DNA of 64,000 nucleotides from Shouchella hunanensis (GTDB lineage Bacteria > Bacillota > Bacilli > Bacillales > Bacillaceae_D). Below the pieces are notes generated by a model. It made no database searches. It saw only the letters and a list, made by a program, of their open reading frames with translations, and was not told where the DNA came from. Shown here piece after piece: positions 25,891-35,206 of this stretch. The DNA is taken from assembly GCF_028735875.1 (NCBI RefSeq), contig NZ_CP117834.1:1972001-2036000 (forward strand), given 5' to 3'. Position 1 is the first letter of the stretch; each line of letters opens with the position of its first letter. The translations under genes were made by a program, and so were the position numbers.

Positions 25891-26487
25891 CTATTTCACT
25901 ACTTTTACCCTTGCATCGATTGAACCAAAGTCTTTTTCACCTGGTGTATGTGCAGGTTTTCCGAATGGCATCTGTGCGCGTAATTTCCATTCTTTTGGAA
26001 TAGACCATGTCGAAGCAACCATTTCATCAACGAGTGGATTGTAGTGCTGTAAAGACGCACCTAGTCCTTCGATTTCAAGTCCAGTCCAAATCGCATATTG
26101 CAACATACCTGAAGACTGTTCTGACCAAACTGGGAAATTGTCTGCATAGAGTGCAAATGACTCTTGTAGCTGTTCAACGACACTCTGATCTTCAAAGAAC
26201 AATATTGTTCCATAACCGCCTTTGAACCCATCCATTCTTGCTTGAGTGGATGAGAAGTCCCCATCACCAACAACTTCTTTAAGAATTTCTGTCGTCTTCT
26301 CCCAAAAAGCATCATGCTCTTTATCAAAAAGGACAAGTACACGCGCGGATTGGGAATTAAAAGCAGAAGGAACGTATTTTACTGCATGTTTAACGATGTC
26401 CTCCACACGTTCTTTTGAAACGATTTCTTCTTTGCCAACGATATGGTACGAGCGGCGATTTTCAAGTGCCTTATAAAAATCCGTCAT
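25891..26487 (-). CDS. Nitroreductase family protein, Frm2/HypR-like
   Basis: 198 residues from the ATG at 26487, preceded by AAAGGAGAG. FMN-binding nitroreductase fold: ALENRRSYH at the start (RRS contacts FMN), VPSAFNSQSARVLVL, then WTGLEIEGLGASLQHYNP and KLRAQMPFGKP. The NSQSARV and GLGASLQHYNP pattern fits the short Frm2-type clade, which reduces nitro compounds or responds to oxidative or lipid stress with NAD(P)H. The physiological substrate is unknown. Single gene. Confidence 0.87.
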   Translation of the reverse strand: MTDFYKALENRRSYHIVGKEEIVSKERVEDIVKHAVKYVPSAFNSQSARVLVLFDKEHDAFWEKTTEILKEVVGDGDFSSTQARMDGFKGGYGTILFFEDQSVVEQLQESFALYADNFPVWSEQSSGMLQYAIWTGLEIEGLGASLQHYNPLVDEMVASTWSIPKEWKLRAQMPFGKPAHTPGEKDFGSIDARVKVVK

Positions 26488-26649
26488 AATCAATCTCTCC
26501 TTTACTCTTTCCATTTAAGGTTAAGCGATTTTGCTGTTTTCTATTCACTACTCTTGTTAGTATATAAAGAAGACCAGAAGGATGTAAGTACGCACATTTT
26601 TGTAAGAAAGTATCCAATATGAAACCATGCAAAGAAAGAGGGGCTAGTC

Positions 26650-27084
26650 ATGGAGTTTTTGTCGTTAAAGGGTATACCAAGTAAGCGAATCGTAAAGGAT
26701 ATCTGTGATTTACATCGAGAAGTGTTCAATGAGGATCGTCAGTTGAATGAGCGTATGGCGCATAAGCCAAATTTAGATGTGCAACTCGCTTATGAGGATG
26801 AAACGTTAATCGGCTACAAATTGGGTTATGAGCAAAATGCCACCACATTTTACAGCTGGTTAGGTGGCGTAAGGTCAACCTCTCAAGGAAAAGGAGTAGC
26901 GCTACAATTAATGAAAAATCAACATACGAAAGCAAAGGAAGCAGGTTACGAAAAGGTCGAAACAAAATCGATGAACCGTTGGCGAAAAATGTTGCTACTT
27001 AATATTCGCTTTGGGTTTGATGTGACGGCAGTAGAAGAAAACGAAACAGGTGATTCTAAGATTATCTTGCAGAAAGTTTTATGA
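26650..27084 (+). CDS. GNAT family N-acetyltransferase
   Basis: 144 residues. The acetyl-CoA motif is GVRSTSQGKGVALQLMKNQH, with a C-terminal MLLLNIRFGFDV strand-helix typical of GNATs. AAAGAGGGG precedes the ATG. Single gene between the nitroreductase and the dehydrogenase. The substrate is unknown. Confidence 0.85.
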   Translation: MEFLSLKGIPSKRIVKDICDLHREVFNEDRQLNERMAHKPNLDVQLAYEDETLIGYKLGYEQNATTFYSWLGGVRSTSQGKGVALQLMKNQHTKAKEAGYEKVETKSMNRWRKMLLLNIRFGFDVTAVEENETGDSKIILQKVL

Positions 27085-27186
27085 GCATTCGTTAATGACA
27101 TTTTACACAGGAGGCGGCATTCGTTTCGTAACAAAAGGGATAAATTCGTGTAGAAGTAGAGACTAGACAATGTGGGAGGAAACGTG

Positions 27187-28254
27187 ATGAAACAGTTTGA
27201 TATTGCAAGTATTCCTGGAGATGGTATTGGGATAGAGGTTGTTCCGCAAGCTGAACGTGTTTTGAGAGCGGTTGCTGATGTGCATGGGGGATTAGCATTC
27301 CAATTTCAATCGTTTCCGTGGAGCTGTCAGTATTACATAGAACACGGTGTAATGATGCCAGATAATGGATTGGAGCAATTGAAACCATTTGATGCCATTT
27401 TTTTAGGAGCGGTTGGTGATCCAAACCTTGTCCCCGATCACATTTCACTATGGGGCCTTCTTATTCAAATTCGCCGTGAATTTGAACAAGTGATTAATAT
27501 GAGGCCAGCAAAACGACTTGATGGTATTCAATCGCCATTACAGAACCCTAAAGACTTTGATCTTGTTGTTATTCGTGAAAACAGTGAAGGTGAATATAGC
27601 ACGGTTGGCGGTCGTATTCATAGCAAAGAAGATGAAGTAGCCATTCAAAATGCTGTATTTACACGAAAAGGCACGGAACGAGTGATGCGTTATGCGTTTG
27701 AGGTTGCAGCAAAACGAAAACGATTTGTGACGAGTGCAACAAAATCAAATGGGATTGTTCACTCTATGCCTTTTTGGGACCAAGTATTTAAAGAAGTAAG
27801 TGCAGACTACCCTGCTATAAGAACCGAATCTCAGCATATTGACGCATTAGCTGCGTTCTTCGTTACAAGACCGGCTGACTTTGATGTCATTGTGGCTTCT
27901 AATCTTTTCGGAGACATTCTAACAGATATCGGTGCTGCCATTATGGGGAGCATTGGTATTGCACCAGCTGCAAATATCAATGTGAATGGAAACTATCCAT
28001 CAATGTTTGAACCGGTTCATGGTTCCGCCCCAGATATAGTTGGGAAAGGATTGGCTAATCCAATCGGCCAAATTTGGACAGCGAAAATGATGCTGGACCA
28101 TTTTGGAGAAGAGGAACTTGGAACGTTTTTATTAGATGCGATTGAACGCGTCACAAGGAAAGGCACCATCACCAAGGATCTTGGCGGTATCCATTCAACA
28201 GAAGAGGTAACAGATGCAATCATAAGTGAATTGCATACCGCTCGTTCTGTATAG
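27187..28254 (+). CDS. D-malate/tartrate dehydrogenase (YcsA/TtuC type)
   Basis: 355 residues from the ATG at 27187, with GGGAGGAAAC before it. Beta-decarboxylating dehydrogenase family (relatives: LeuB, isocitrate dehydrogenase). Visible are the GDGIGIEVVPQ start, IRRE with substrate-binding arginines, VIRENSEGEYS, the Lys in TSATKSNG, metal-binding Asp in SNLFGDILTDIGAA, and EPVHGSAPDIVGKG with the NAD site. ENSEGEYS points to the tartrate/D-malate dehydrogenase clade, not LeuB. It oxidises and decarboxylates D-malate-like acids with NAD+. Not in an operon. Confidence 0.88.
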   Translation: MKQFDIASIPGDGIGIEVVPQAERVLRAVADVHGGLAFQFQSFPWSCQYYIEHGVMMPDNGLEQLKPFDAIFLGAVGDPNLVPDHISLWGLLIQIRREFEQVINMRPAKRLDGIQSPLQNPKDFDLVVIRENSEGEYSTVGGRIHSKEDEVAIQNAVFTRKGTERVMRYAFEVAAKRKRFVTSATKSNGIVHSMPFWDQVFKEVSADYPAIRTESQHIDALAAFFVTRPADFDVIVASNLFGDILTDIGAAIMGSIGIAPAANINVNGNYPSMFEPVHGSAPDIVGKGLANPIGQIWTAKMMLDHFGEEELGTFLLDAIERVTRKGTITKDLGGIHSTEEVTDAIISELHTARSV

Positions 28255-28356
28255 AGAGGTGTAGGTACTAGCTTTATTTTAAGGGGAAATGGGTATACCT
28301 TCTTTAGAATTTCTGTTAAAAGGGGAAAGACGAATAGCTGAGTAAACAGGACAAGC

Positions 28357-28398
28357 GGCCCTGAAAAAAAGGTTGGTTTTTTACAGGGCAGTTTTTTC
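28357..28398 (+). terminator. Terminator after the dehydrogenase gene
   Basis: Stem GCCCTG AAAAAA / TTTTTT ACAGGGC closing a short loop, followed by GTTTTTTCTG. Confidence 0.8.
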
Positions 28399-28456
28399 TG
28401 TTGAAATCAAGTACAATGGTGAAAATAGTACGTGTCAAAAAAGGAGAGAGTTTTTG

Positions 28457-29044
28457 TTGACCTATGAAGAAAAACAACTCCAATGGGCAATTTGGCAAGG
28501 ATTTTTTTTGTTAATTCTAATTGGACTTGGTTTCGTTCTTGTTTTTCGTTTTGGAGAGATGATACCTTTTCTCCAGTCTCTTTTTATTAGTGAAAAGTAT
28601 TCTCTAGCACTTCAATTACCCGCTGGTGTAGCCATTGGTCTTTTAGTTGGGTTTGTAACCCTTTCTCTATTAAAATGGACGAACACAACATTGCCAGAAA
28701 ATGAGTTAGCAGATTTATTGCGCACAATCCTTTCAAAGCCAGTCGGGTTTGTACCGGTTGTAATCGGCGCGCCTCTTGTGGAAGAATTTTTGTTTCGTGG
28801 TGTATTTATTGGGCTCTTTCTGGACGTAGTTCCGACGTGGATTCTGTTACTTGTTAATGCTCTTTTATTCATGCTCGTACATGTCCCTCAATACAAAGGC
28901 ATGCCAATTCTTCATGGCATCATTTTCTTCGTCGGCTTGTTACTTGCGTATTTGTTTATCGTAACGGGGGCGCTCATCGTCTCCATTCTCGTACACGCTG
29001 TTTACAATCTAGTTGTTGGAATGGCTATGAGAAGAATGGCATAA
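28457..29044 (+). CDS. CPBP family intramembrane protease
   Basis: 195 residues from a TTG at 28457 (an adjacent TTG at 28454 is equally in frame), 8 bases after AAGGAGAG. About six membrane helices. The CPBP/Abi motifs are present: EEFLFRG (motif 1, glutamate pair), FMLVHVP and VSILVHAVYN with the catalytic histidines. Such proteins cleave membrane substrates or protect against bacteriocins; B. subtilis has several. Target unknown. Confidence 0.85.
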   Translation: MTYEEKQLQWAIWQGFFLLILIGLGFVLVFRFGEMIPFLQSLFISEKYSLALQLPAGVAIGLLVGFVTLSLLKWTNTTLPENELADLLRTILSKPVGFVPVVIGAPLVEEFLFRGVFIGLFLDVVPTWILLLVNALLFMLVHVPQYKGMPILHGIIFFVGLLLAYLFIVTGALIVSILVHAVYNLVVGMAMRRMA

Positions 29045-29289
29045 CGTTCAGAGGGGAGTGTTTCTTATCTAGCCCTCTTTGATTCCTGTTAAACTGAAAT
29101 GATAAAGGACTCAATCCATAAGCTCCTCTCTCAGTGGCTTCCTTAAAGAGCCAATAACCCAATTCGTGTTCTTACTTCAGTCTTCTTTTAATCCACCCAA
29201 TACAGAATAAGATAGGTAAGGGGATCAATTAAAATAGAGGATTGAGTGTAAGGAAACATGGGTAGCAAAAAAGGGAGAGGGTGTTCAAA

Positions 29290-29595
29290 ATGGATGTGTT
29301 TATGAATGTTGGTATGCTGCTTCCGTTTGGAATAGCTATTCTAGGTTGGATTTTAGTCGTGCTTTTTCGACGTCAACCAACGAAAATCGTTTGGATTGGC
29401 ATAAGTAAGCTTGTTGTTGCTTTTCTACTATTTGTGTTGTTTATTCTAGGTGAAGAATCACAAACAACTGAAACGGGACTTGGTATGACCGGCGCTCGTT
29501 TTTTAATCGTTCTTTTACCGAGTGCAATTATGACACTTGTGTTTGCTTTTACTCAGCAATATAAAGTCAAGCGATCAGAGGATAATGGAAGGTAA
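29290..29595 (+). CDS. Small three-helix membrane protein
   Basis: 101 residues from the ATG at 29290, 9 bases after GGGAGAGG; a GTG at 29281 abuts that site. Three hydrophobic segments (about 7-26, 36-55, 70-90) with a basic C-terminus. No family recognised. The 52-aa gene follows 36 bp later, then the nucleotidyltransferase, so these may form a small operon. Confidence 0.6.
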   Translation: MDVFMNVGMLLPFGIAILGWILVVLFRRQPTKIVWIGISKLVVAFLLFVLFILGEESQTTETGLGMTGARFLIVLLPSAIMTLVFAFTQQYKVKRSEDNGR

Positions 29596-29631
29596 TTTAA
29601 CGGAAATAAGTAAGGGAGAGGAGTAAGGAGA

Positions 29632-29790
29632 ATGTTGGATGAAGATGAGATAGAAATTGTTGAACGAGAATTGGCTTTTCTTGAACGTCTGAAAAAAGAA
29701 AGATGCCAACCTTCTTGTATGTTCATTCCTACAATTAATGAAGAGATAAAGGAAGTAAGGCGTGCAGTGATTTCGTCGAAAAGGAGGTAA
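29632..29790 (+). CDS. Small acidic/basic helical protein (52 aa)
   Basis: Starts MLDEDEIEIVERELAFLERL and ends AVISSKRR, with a CQPSC pair in the middle. GTAAGGAG precedes the ATG and its stop codon overlaps the AAGGAGG site of the next gene, a close coupling that supports it as real. Likely a short coiled-coil protein. Function unknown. Confidence 0.6.
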   Translation: MLDEDEIEIVERELAFLERLKKERCQPSCMFIPTINEEIKEVRRAVISSKRR

Positions 29791-29798
29791 TATACTAG

Positions 29799-30341
29799 AT
29801 GAATCAGCATCAAAGAGACGTGCTTGTCAAACTAGTGAACGCATTCCATTCAAAAGGCGTCTCATTTGGAATTGGTGGCTCTACACTTCTATTTCATCAC
29901 TCTATCGTTAAAGAAACAAATGATATTGATCTTTTTATTGATTTGGCAGATGAAAAAAGCGTTCAAGAGGTGATAACTCAATTAGGTGATGAAAAAAAAG
30001 CCAGTTATAAAAAACCATTCCAAACGGAAGTCTTCAAACGCTTCACAATAGCAGGTGTTTCAATTGATATCATGGGTGGTTTTGCAATTGAACATGAACA
30101 AGGAGTGTATCGTTTCTCGTTTGACTCGTCGGCAGTCACATTAGAAAAAGGACATACTCCTTATATGCAGCTTGAAGACTGGTACGTTTTTTATTTGTTG
30201 ATGCCAAATCGTGAACAGAAGGTGTTGATGGTAGAAGCTCATTTTCGCACTGAAGGAGTGGAGAAAGTGGACAGGCTTCAACGTGCCCTGATGCAGCCGC
30301 TTCCAATTGAAGTGAAGCAAAGGATAATGGAGTGGCTATGA
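29799..30341 (+). CDS. Nucleotidyltransferase-fold protein
   Basis: 180 residues. The Pol-beta-type nucleotidyltransferase signature is present: GIGGSTLLF (about 27-35) then NDIDLFIDL with the metal-binding Asp pair, and a third Asp in SIDIMGGF. This is the minimal fold found in stand-alone transferases and AbiEii-like toxins. No antitoxin partner is obvious; the 52-aa gene directly upstream could be tested as one. AAGGAGG lies 9 bases before the ATG. Confidence 0.75.
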   Translation: MNQHQRDVLVKLVNAFHSKGVSFGIGGSTLLFHHSIVKETNDIDLFIDLADEKSVQEVITQLGDEKKASYKKPFQTEVFKRFTIAGVSIDIMGGFAIEHEQGVYRFSFDSSAVTLEKGHTPYMQLEDWYVFYLLMPNREQKVLMVEAHFRTEGVEKVDRLQRALMQPLPIEVKQRIMEWL

Positions 30342-30344
30342 ATA

Positions 30345-30382
30345 GCGGCGTTTTTCTTCGAGAAAGAAGAGAACGCTTTTTT
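30345..30382 (+). terminator. Terminator before the rbs operon
   Basis: Hairpin GCGTTTTTCTTC/GAAGAGAACGC followed by TTTTTTT. Confidence 0.7.
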
Positions 30383-30419
30383 TAGTGAAAAATCACATAA
30401 CCATTACATAATTTAGAAA

Positions 30420-30449
30420 TTGACAAATCATTTAGTCTAGGAATATACT
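30420..30449 (+). promoter_or_regulatory. rbs operon promoter
   Basis: -35 TTGACA (30420-30425), 18-bp spacer, -10 TATACT (30444-30449). The rbsR start codon is 33 bp downstream. Confidence 0.85.
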
Positions 30450-30452
30450 ATC

Positions 30453-30466
30453 TGTAACCGGTTACA
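30453..30466 (+). promoter_or_regulatory. Perfect 14-bp RbsR/CcpA operator
   Basis: TGTAACCGGTTACA is a complete palindrome sitting at the expected start of transcription. It fits the cre consensus (TGWAANCGNTNWCA) at every position and has the central CG of LacI-family sites. Both the pathway repressor RbsR and the global regulator CcpA could bind it. Confidence 0.85.
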
Positions 30467-30482
30467 CATTAAGGGGTAAAAC

Positions 30483-31454
30483 ATGACAACGATTAAAGAT
30501 GTAGCAAAATATGCGAACGTTTCTGTAGCTACAGTATCGCGTGTATTAAACAATAAAGGTTATGTGAGTAAGGAAGCTGAAACAGCAGTACAGAAGGCGA
30601 TAACAGATCTTAATTATCGGCCAAGTGCAGTTGCTCGCTCTCTTTACGATAAGAAATCAAGAATGATTGGTTTATTGATTCCTGATATCGCCAATCCATT
30701 CTTTCCTGAGATCGCCCGTGGAATTGAAGATGTTGCATTAAAGGCTGGTTACACTGTCGTACTATGCAATACAGATAATCAAGTAAAAAAAGAAGCACAT
30801 TACTTAAATACATTAGAACAGAAGTATGTAGATGGTATCATCGTTGCAACGGGTGTTGGGGGCTACGAGCACTACAAAGCATTAAATGTACCCATCGTTG
30901 CGTTAGACCGTTTCATTAGTGAACATGTACCAACTGTAACCGTGGAAAACAAACAAGGTGCAAAGCTTGCAACAGAATATTTAATTCAAAAAGGTTGTAT
31001 GCATATTGCGCATCTTCGGGGCCAGACTGGTTTAGTGACTGCTGATGAACGATACCAAGGGTTTAAAGAGACGGTTGAGCAGTTTGGAAAGCGACATACC
31101 GTTCTTGAAACAGGCTTTAATAGTTATAGAGCAGAAGAGATGGTTCGAGTATTACTAGAGCAGCATCCAGAGGTTGATGGAATTTTTGCAGCGAGTGATG
31201 TGGCTGCTGCAGGGGCGATGAAGGCGGCTCATACAATGAAGCGAATGGTGCCAGATGACTTGCAAATCATTGGGTTCGATGGCATCTCCTTTGGTGAAAT
31301 GTTGAGCCCGTCGTTAACTACAGTAAAACAGCCAATTTATCAAATAGGTGAAAAGGCCATCTCGTTATTAATCGATCAAATTGAAAACAGGCCAATAAAA
31401 ACATTTCAGTATGTGTTTCCGCCAATTATGCACATACGTGGAACAACAAAGTGA
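30483..31454 (+). CDS. rbsR: RbsR, LacI-family repressor of the ribose operon
   Basis: 323 residues: helix-turn-helix TIKDVAKYANVSVATVSRVL (residues 3-22), hinge AVARSL, then a ribose-binding-protein-like sensor (IGLLIPDIANPFFPEIA; IIGFDGISFGEMLSP). Located first in rbsRKDACB, as in B. subtilis. In the absence of ribose it should hold the operator at 30453-30466, and it controls its own operon. AAGGGG precedes the ATG. Confidence 0.95.
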   Translation: MTTIKDVAKYANVSVATVSRVLNNKGYVSKEAETAVQKAITDLNYRPSAVARSLYDKKSRMIGLLIPDIANPFFPEIARGIEDVALKAGYTVVLCNTDNQVKKEAHYLNTLEQKYVDGIIVATGVGGYEHYKALNVPIVALDRFISEHVPTVTVENKQGAKLATEYLIQKGCMHIAHLRGQTGLVTADERYQGFKETVEQFGKRHTVLETGFNSYRAEEMVRVLLEQHPEVDGIFAASDVAAAGAMKAAHTMKRMVPDDLQIIGFDGISFGEMLSPSLTTVKQPIYQIGEKAISLLIDQIENRPIKTFQYVFPPIMHIRGTTK

Positions 31455-31464
31455 GGAATTCAAT

Positions 31465-32352
31465 ATGCGTAAGCCAAAGGTAACCGTCATTGGAAGTATC
31501 AATATGGATATGGTCACGACTACTTCTAAAGTGCCAAACCAAGGAGAAACCATCTTAGGAGATGCATTTCAAACAGCATTTGGTGGGAAAGGAGCCAATC
31601 AAGCCGTTGCAGCGGCACGTTTAGGTGCAGATGTAGCGATGATCGGTCGAGTAGGTGACGATCCCTTTGGTCAGCTTCTGTTAAATGGTCTTGAACAAGA
31701 AGGAATCTGTATAGACAGTGTGGAACCGGTTACAGGTGAAAGCTCCGGTGTAGCGACCATCTTACTTTCTGAAGGTGACAATCGAATTATTGTCACACCC
31801 GGAGCCAATCGGTGCGTTGATTCCGCTTATATTGAATCATTTCGGGAACTCATTGTACAAAGTGATGTGGTAGTCATTCAGCTAGAAATTCCACTTCAAG
31901 CTGTCGACTATGCCGTGACAATCTGTAGTGAGGAAGGGGTGCCAGTTATTCTTAATCCAGCACCTGCTCAAACACTCTCAGTAGAAACATATAGGCGAGC
32001 GACTTATCTAACACCAAATGAGAGTGAATACAATGAACTTTTCACTACTTTTTATGAGGAGTTGGAAGAAAAACTTATAGTCACACAAGGCGCAAATGGT
32101 GTGCAATGGTCTGAGGATGGTGAACGAAAGCGAATAGCAGGTCACACAGCATCTGTAGTGGATACGACAGGTGCTGGAGATACATTTAACGGGGCATTGG
32201 CCGTTGCCCTTGCTCGTAAGGAATCTCTAGAAGAGGCGATCACGTTTGCGAATGCTGCGGCTGCCTTGTCAGTTCAAGCTTTTGGTGCCCAAACAGGCAT
32301 GCCAAAAGAAGAACAAGTAAAGGCATTCTTAAACAACACTGGAGGGATTTAG
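31465..32352 (+). CDS. rbsK: RbsK, ribokinase
   Basis: 295 residues from the ATG at 31465; the open frame extends upstream into rbsR but GTGAGG supports this start. PfkB family: GGKGANQAVAAARLG (substrate-binding) and DTTGAGDTFNGA (catalytic Asp, anion hole) plus LNPAPAQ. It phosphorylates ribose to ribose-5-phosphate with ATP in the cytosol. Confidence 0.97.
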   Translation: MRKPKVTVIGSINMDMVTTTSKVPNQGETILGDAFQTAFGGKGANQAVAAARLGADVAMIGRVGDDPFGQLLLNGLEQEGICIDSVEPVTGESSGVATILLSEGDNRIIVTPGANRCVDSAYIESFRELIVQSDVVVIQLEIPLQAVDYAVTICSEEGVPVILNPAPAQTLSVETYRRATYLTPNESEYNELFTTFYEELEEKLIVTQGANGVQWSEDGERKRIAGHTASVVDTTGAGDTFNGALAVALARKESLEEAITFANAAAALSVQAFGAQTGMPKEEQVKAFLNNTGGI

Positions 32353-32353
32353 A

Positions 32354-32740
32354 ATGAAAAAGACAGGTATTTTAAACCGAGATATAGCGCGTATTCTTGC
32401 GACCCTCGGTCACACCGATCACATTGTTATTGCTGATTGTGGGTTGCCAATTCCTTCTGGAGTAGAGTGCATTGATTTATCGTTACGAAAAGGATTTCCT
32501 TCTTTTACTGACGTGTTAGAGGAAGTACTTGAAGATATGGAAGTAGAGGCTATGATAGCAGCTGAGGAAGTGAAAGATCAAAATCATATCTATACAGCCA
32601 TTGAAAGCAAGGGTATTCCTACTTATTACTTACCCCATCAAGACTTAAAAATTGAAACAGCAAAAGCGAAAGCTGTCATTCGAACGGGTGAAGTAACGCC
32701 TTTTGCTAACGTTATCTTGCGCGCGGGCGTCTTATTCTAA
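32354..32740 (+). CDS. rbsD: RbsD, D-ribose pyranase
   Basis: 128 residues, the family length. [20 protein letters not shown] start and [16 protein letters not shown] carry the catalytic His and Asp pattern. It converts beta-pyranose ribose to the furanose form that RbsK uses. It begins one base after the rbsK stop. Confidence 0.96.
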   Translation: MKKTGILNRDIARILATLGHTDHIVIADCGLPIPSGVECIDLSLRKGFPSFTDVLEEVLEDMEVEAMIAAEEVKDQNHIYTAIESKGIPTYYLPHQDLKIETAKAKAVIRTGEVTPFANVILRAGVLF

Positions 32741-32753
32741 GGGGGACAAGCCT

Positions 32754-34253
32754 TTGATTGTTGAAATGAACAGGATCAGCAAAGCATTTAGTGGAAATCA
32801 AGTGTTAAACGATGTTTCTTTCACGCTCGAAAAAGGTGAGATTCATGCACTAATGGGTGAAAACGGTGCTGGGAAATCTACGTTGATGAAAATTTTAACG
32901 GGCATTTACCCAAGGGACAGCGGGGACATCACGGTAAAAGGAAAAGACGTTTTCTATACTCATCCTAAGGACGCTGAAGATGATGGCATTACAGTTATTC
33001 ACCAAGAATTAAATATTTTGCCTGAATTAACGGTGGCGGAAAATTTATTTTTAGGTAATGAACAAACGGTCTGGAAAACAGGCTGGCTAAAAACGAAAGA
33101 GATGAATCGTCTAGCGGAGCAACAATTGGCTGATTTAGGGTTACATGTAAAGGCGACGGAGCGTGCAGGCAATCTGTCAGTCGGCAAGCAACAAATTATC
33201 GAGATTGCAAAAGCGCTCATGACGGAAGCAGATGTCATTATTATGGATGAACCAACAGCAGCGTTAACAGATCGAGAAATTGATACGTTGTTTGAGGTCG
33301 TTCGAGGCTTACAGAAAAAAGGTGTAACGTTTGTTTATATTTCGCACCGAATGGAAGAAATCTTTTCCCTCTGTCAGCGTATTACGGTTTTAAGAGATGG
33401 AAACTATGTTGCAACAAAAGTGATCAAAGAAACCGATTTTGATGAGATTGTTCGTTTAATGGTGGGACGAGAGCTCGGTGGACGTTTTCCTGACTATGAT
33501 TTACAGCCTGGAGAAGTGAAGCTAGCAGTAAAGGAGATCTCTCGTGAAGGCGAATTTGAGAACATTACATTTGAAGTGCGAGCTGGAGAAATTTTTGGCA
33601 TAGCAGGTTTAATGGGTGCTGGTCGTTCAGAGGTTGTTGAGAGTCTTTTTGGCTATCGAGGGATAGACAGCGGATCAATGGAATTAGATGGTAGCCCCGT
33701 TTCATTTAGAAAGCCTATTGATGCGATTGAGAAAGGAATTGGTTTCGTGTCTGAAGACCGCAAATCAAAAGGGCTAATCGTTGATTTTTCTATACGTGAT
33801 AACATTAGTTTGACAAATTTGAATGCGGTTTCAACGTCGGGTATTATGCAACGAACGAAGGAACAACAACTTTACGAGTCATTGGTTACGAAGCTTGGTG
33901 TACGTACATCAGGACCTCATCAGCAGGCGAAATCACTAAGCGGAGGCAATCAGCAGAAAGTGGTAATCGCTAAGTGGCTAGGGATTAAACCGAAAGTGCT
34001 TATTTTAGACGAACCAACTCGAGGTGTTGATGTTGGGGCAAAAAAAGAAATTTACACCATTATGAATGAGTTAGCAAAACAAGGTGTCGCAATCATTATG
34101 GTGTCTTCTGAATTGCCAGAAGTGATTGGCTTAAGTAGTCGTGTTGGCGTGATGTTTGAAGGAAAGATGCTAACCATTTTAAACCGAGACCAATTATCAG
34201 AAGAAGCCATTATGCATGAAGCCACTGGAGGAGAGAAACATGTTCGACAATAA
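32754..34253 (+). CDS. rbsA: RbsA, ribose ABC importer ATPase (double domain)
   Basis: 499 residues from a TTG at 32754, 6-7 bases after GGGGGAC; an ATG at 32766 is an alternative. Two ABC domains in tandem: first Walker [10 protein letters not shown], signature LSVGKQQ, Walker [12 protein letters not shown]; second has the degenerate Walker [10 protein letters not shown] with LSGGNQQKV and [11 protein letters not shown], as usual for sugar importers of this class. It powers RbsC. It overlaps rbsC by 14 bp. Confidence 0.96.
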   Translation: MIVEMNRISKAFSGNQVLNDVSFTLEKGEIHALMGENGAGKSTLMKILTGIYPRDSGDITVKGKDVFYTHPKDAEDDGITVIHQELNILPELTVAENLFLGNEQTVWKTGWLKTKEMNRLAEQQLADLGLHVKATERAGNLSVGKQQIIEIAKALMTEADVIIMDEPTAALTDREIDTLFEVVRGLQKKGVTFVYISHRMEEIFSLCQRITVLRDGNYVATKVIKETDFDEIVRLMVGRELGGRFPDYDLQPGEVKLAVKEISREGEFENITFEVRAGEIFGIAGLMGAGRSEVVESLFGYRGIDSGSMELDGSPVSFRKPIDAIEKGIGFVSEDRKSKGLIVDFSIRDNISLTNLNAVSTSGIMQRTKEQQLYESLVTKLGVRTSGPHQQAKSLSGGNQQKVVIAKWLGIKPKVLILDEPTRGVDVGAKKEIYTIMNELAKQGVAIIMVSSELPEVIGLSSRVGVMFEGKMLTILNRDQLSEEAIMHEATGGEKHVRQ

Positions 34254-35184
34254 AAAAGCAAAAGCCCTCGCGGCAACATTAGGACCGTTTATTGGTTTGT
34301 TTTTAATCATTCTCGTTATTAGTATTTTGAATCCGAGTTTTCTATCTACAGCGAATCTCTTAAACGTTTTACGCCAAGTTTCCATAAATGCTTTGATTGC
34401 GTTTGGTATGACTTTTGTTATTTTAACAGGTGGAATTGATTTATCTGTAGGTGCAATTCTTGCTTTTTCAGGAGCGGTAACGGCAACTATGCTCGCTTCA
34501 GGTGTCGACCCGGTTCTAGCCATTCTGGTAGGGTTACTAGTAGGTGCAGTTCTTGGTGCCATTAACGGGATTATTATTGCTAAGGGAAAAGTGGCTCCTT
34601 TTATTGCGACACTTGCCACAATGACCATTTATCGTGGCGCTACACTCATGTTTACAGATGGACGTCCCGTGTCTGGTCTTGGAGATTCAACTCTGTTTCA
34701 AATGATCGGTGGTGGCTACTTTTTTGGCATTCCGATGCCTGCCATTACCATGCTCATTAGTTTCGTTATCCTGTATCTTATTCTTAAGAAAACAACGTTC
34801 GGTCGCAGAGTCTATGCGGTAGGTGGAAATGAAGAGGCTTCCATTTTATCAGGAATAAAAGTTGATCGAATAAAAATATATGTGTACTCGTTAACCGGTT
34901 TTTTGGCAGCGGTTGCAGGGGTGATACTAACATCCCGGTTAAATTCTGCACAGCCTACAGCAGGTACGATGTATGAACTTGATGCTATTGCCGCTGTTGT
35001 CTTAGGTGGTACGAGCTTGACCGGAGGAAGAGGTTGGATTGTTGGTACACTGATTGGTGCGCTCATTATTGGCGTATTAAATAATGGGCTGAATTTACTT
35101 GGTGTCAGTTCGTTTTTCCAGCAAGTTGTAAAAGGAAGTGTCATTTTACTTGCAGTCTTACTAGACCGCAGAAAAACAGCTTAA
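34240..35184 (+). CDS. rbsC: RbsC, ribose ABC importer permease
   Basis: 314 residues from the ATG at 34240, with GGAGGAGAG before it. About 8-10 membrane helices. Contains [19 protein letters not shown] and [16 protein letters not shown], the conserved motifs of the RbsC/branched permease family. Forms the membrane channel with RbsA. Confidence 0.96.
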   Translation: MFDNKKAKALAATLGPFIGLFLIILVISILNPSFLSTANLLNVLRQVSINALIAFGMTFVILTGGIDLSVGAILAFSGAVTATMLASGVDPVLAILVGLLVGAVLGAINGIIIAKGKVAPFIATLATMTIYRGATLMFTDGRPVSGLGDSTLFQMIGGGYFFGIPMPAITMLISFVILYLILKKTTFGRRVYAVGGNEEASILSGIKVDRIKIYVYSLTGFLAAVAGVILTSRLNSAQPTAGTMYELDAIAAVVLGGTSLTGGRGWIVGTLIGALIIGVLNNGLNLLGVSSFFQQVVKGSVILLAVLLDRRKTA

Positions 35185-35206
35185 TTAAACTAAGGGAGAG
35201 ATTGGG

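Noticed and set aside
32703-32753. Longer rbsA start overlapping rbsD
   Set aside because: The extra codons lie inside rbsD and have no ribosome site; TTG at 32754 sits at the right distance from GGGGGAC.
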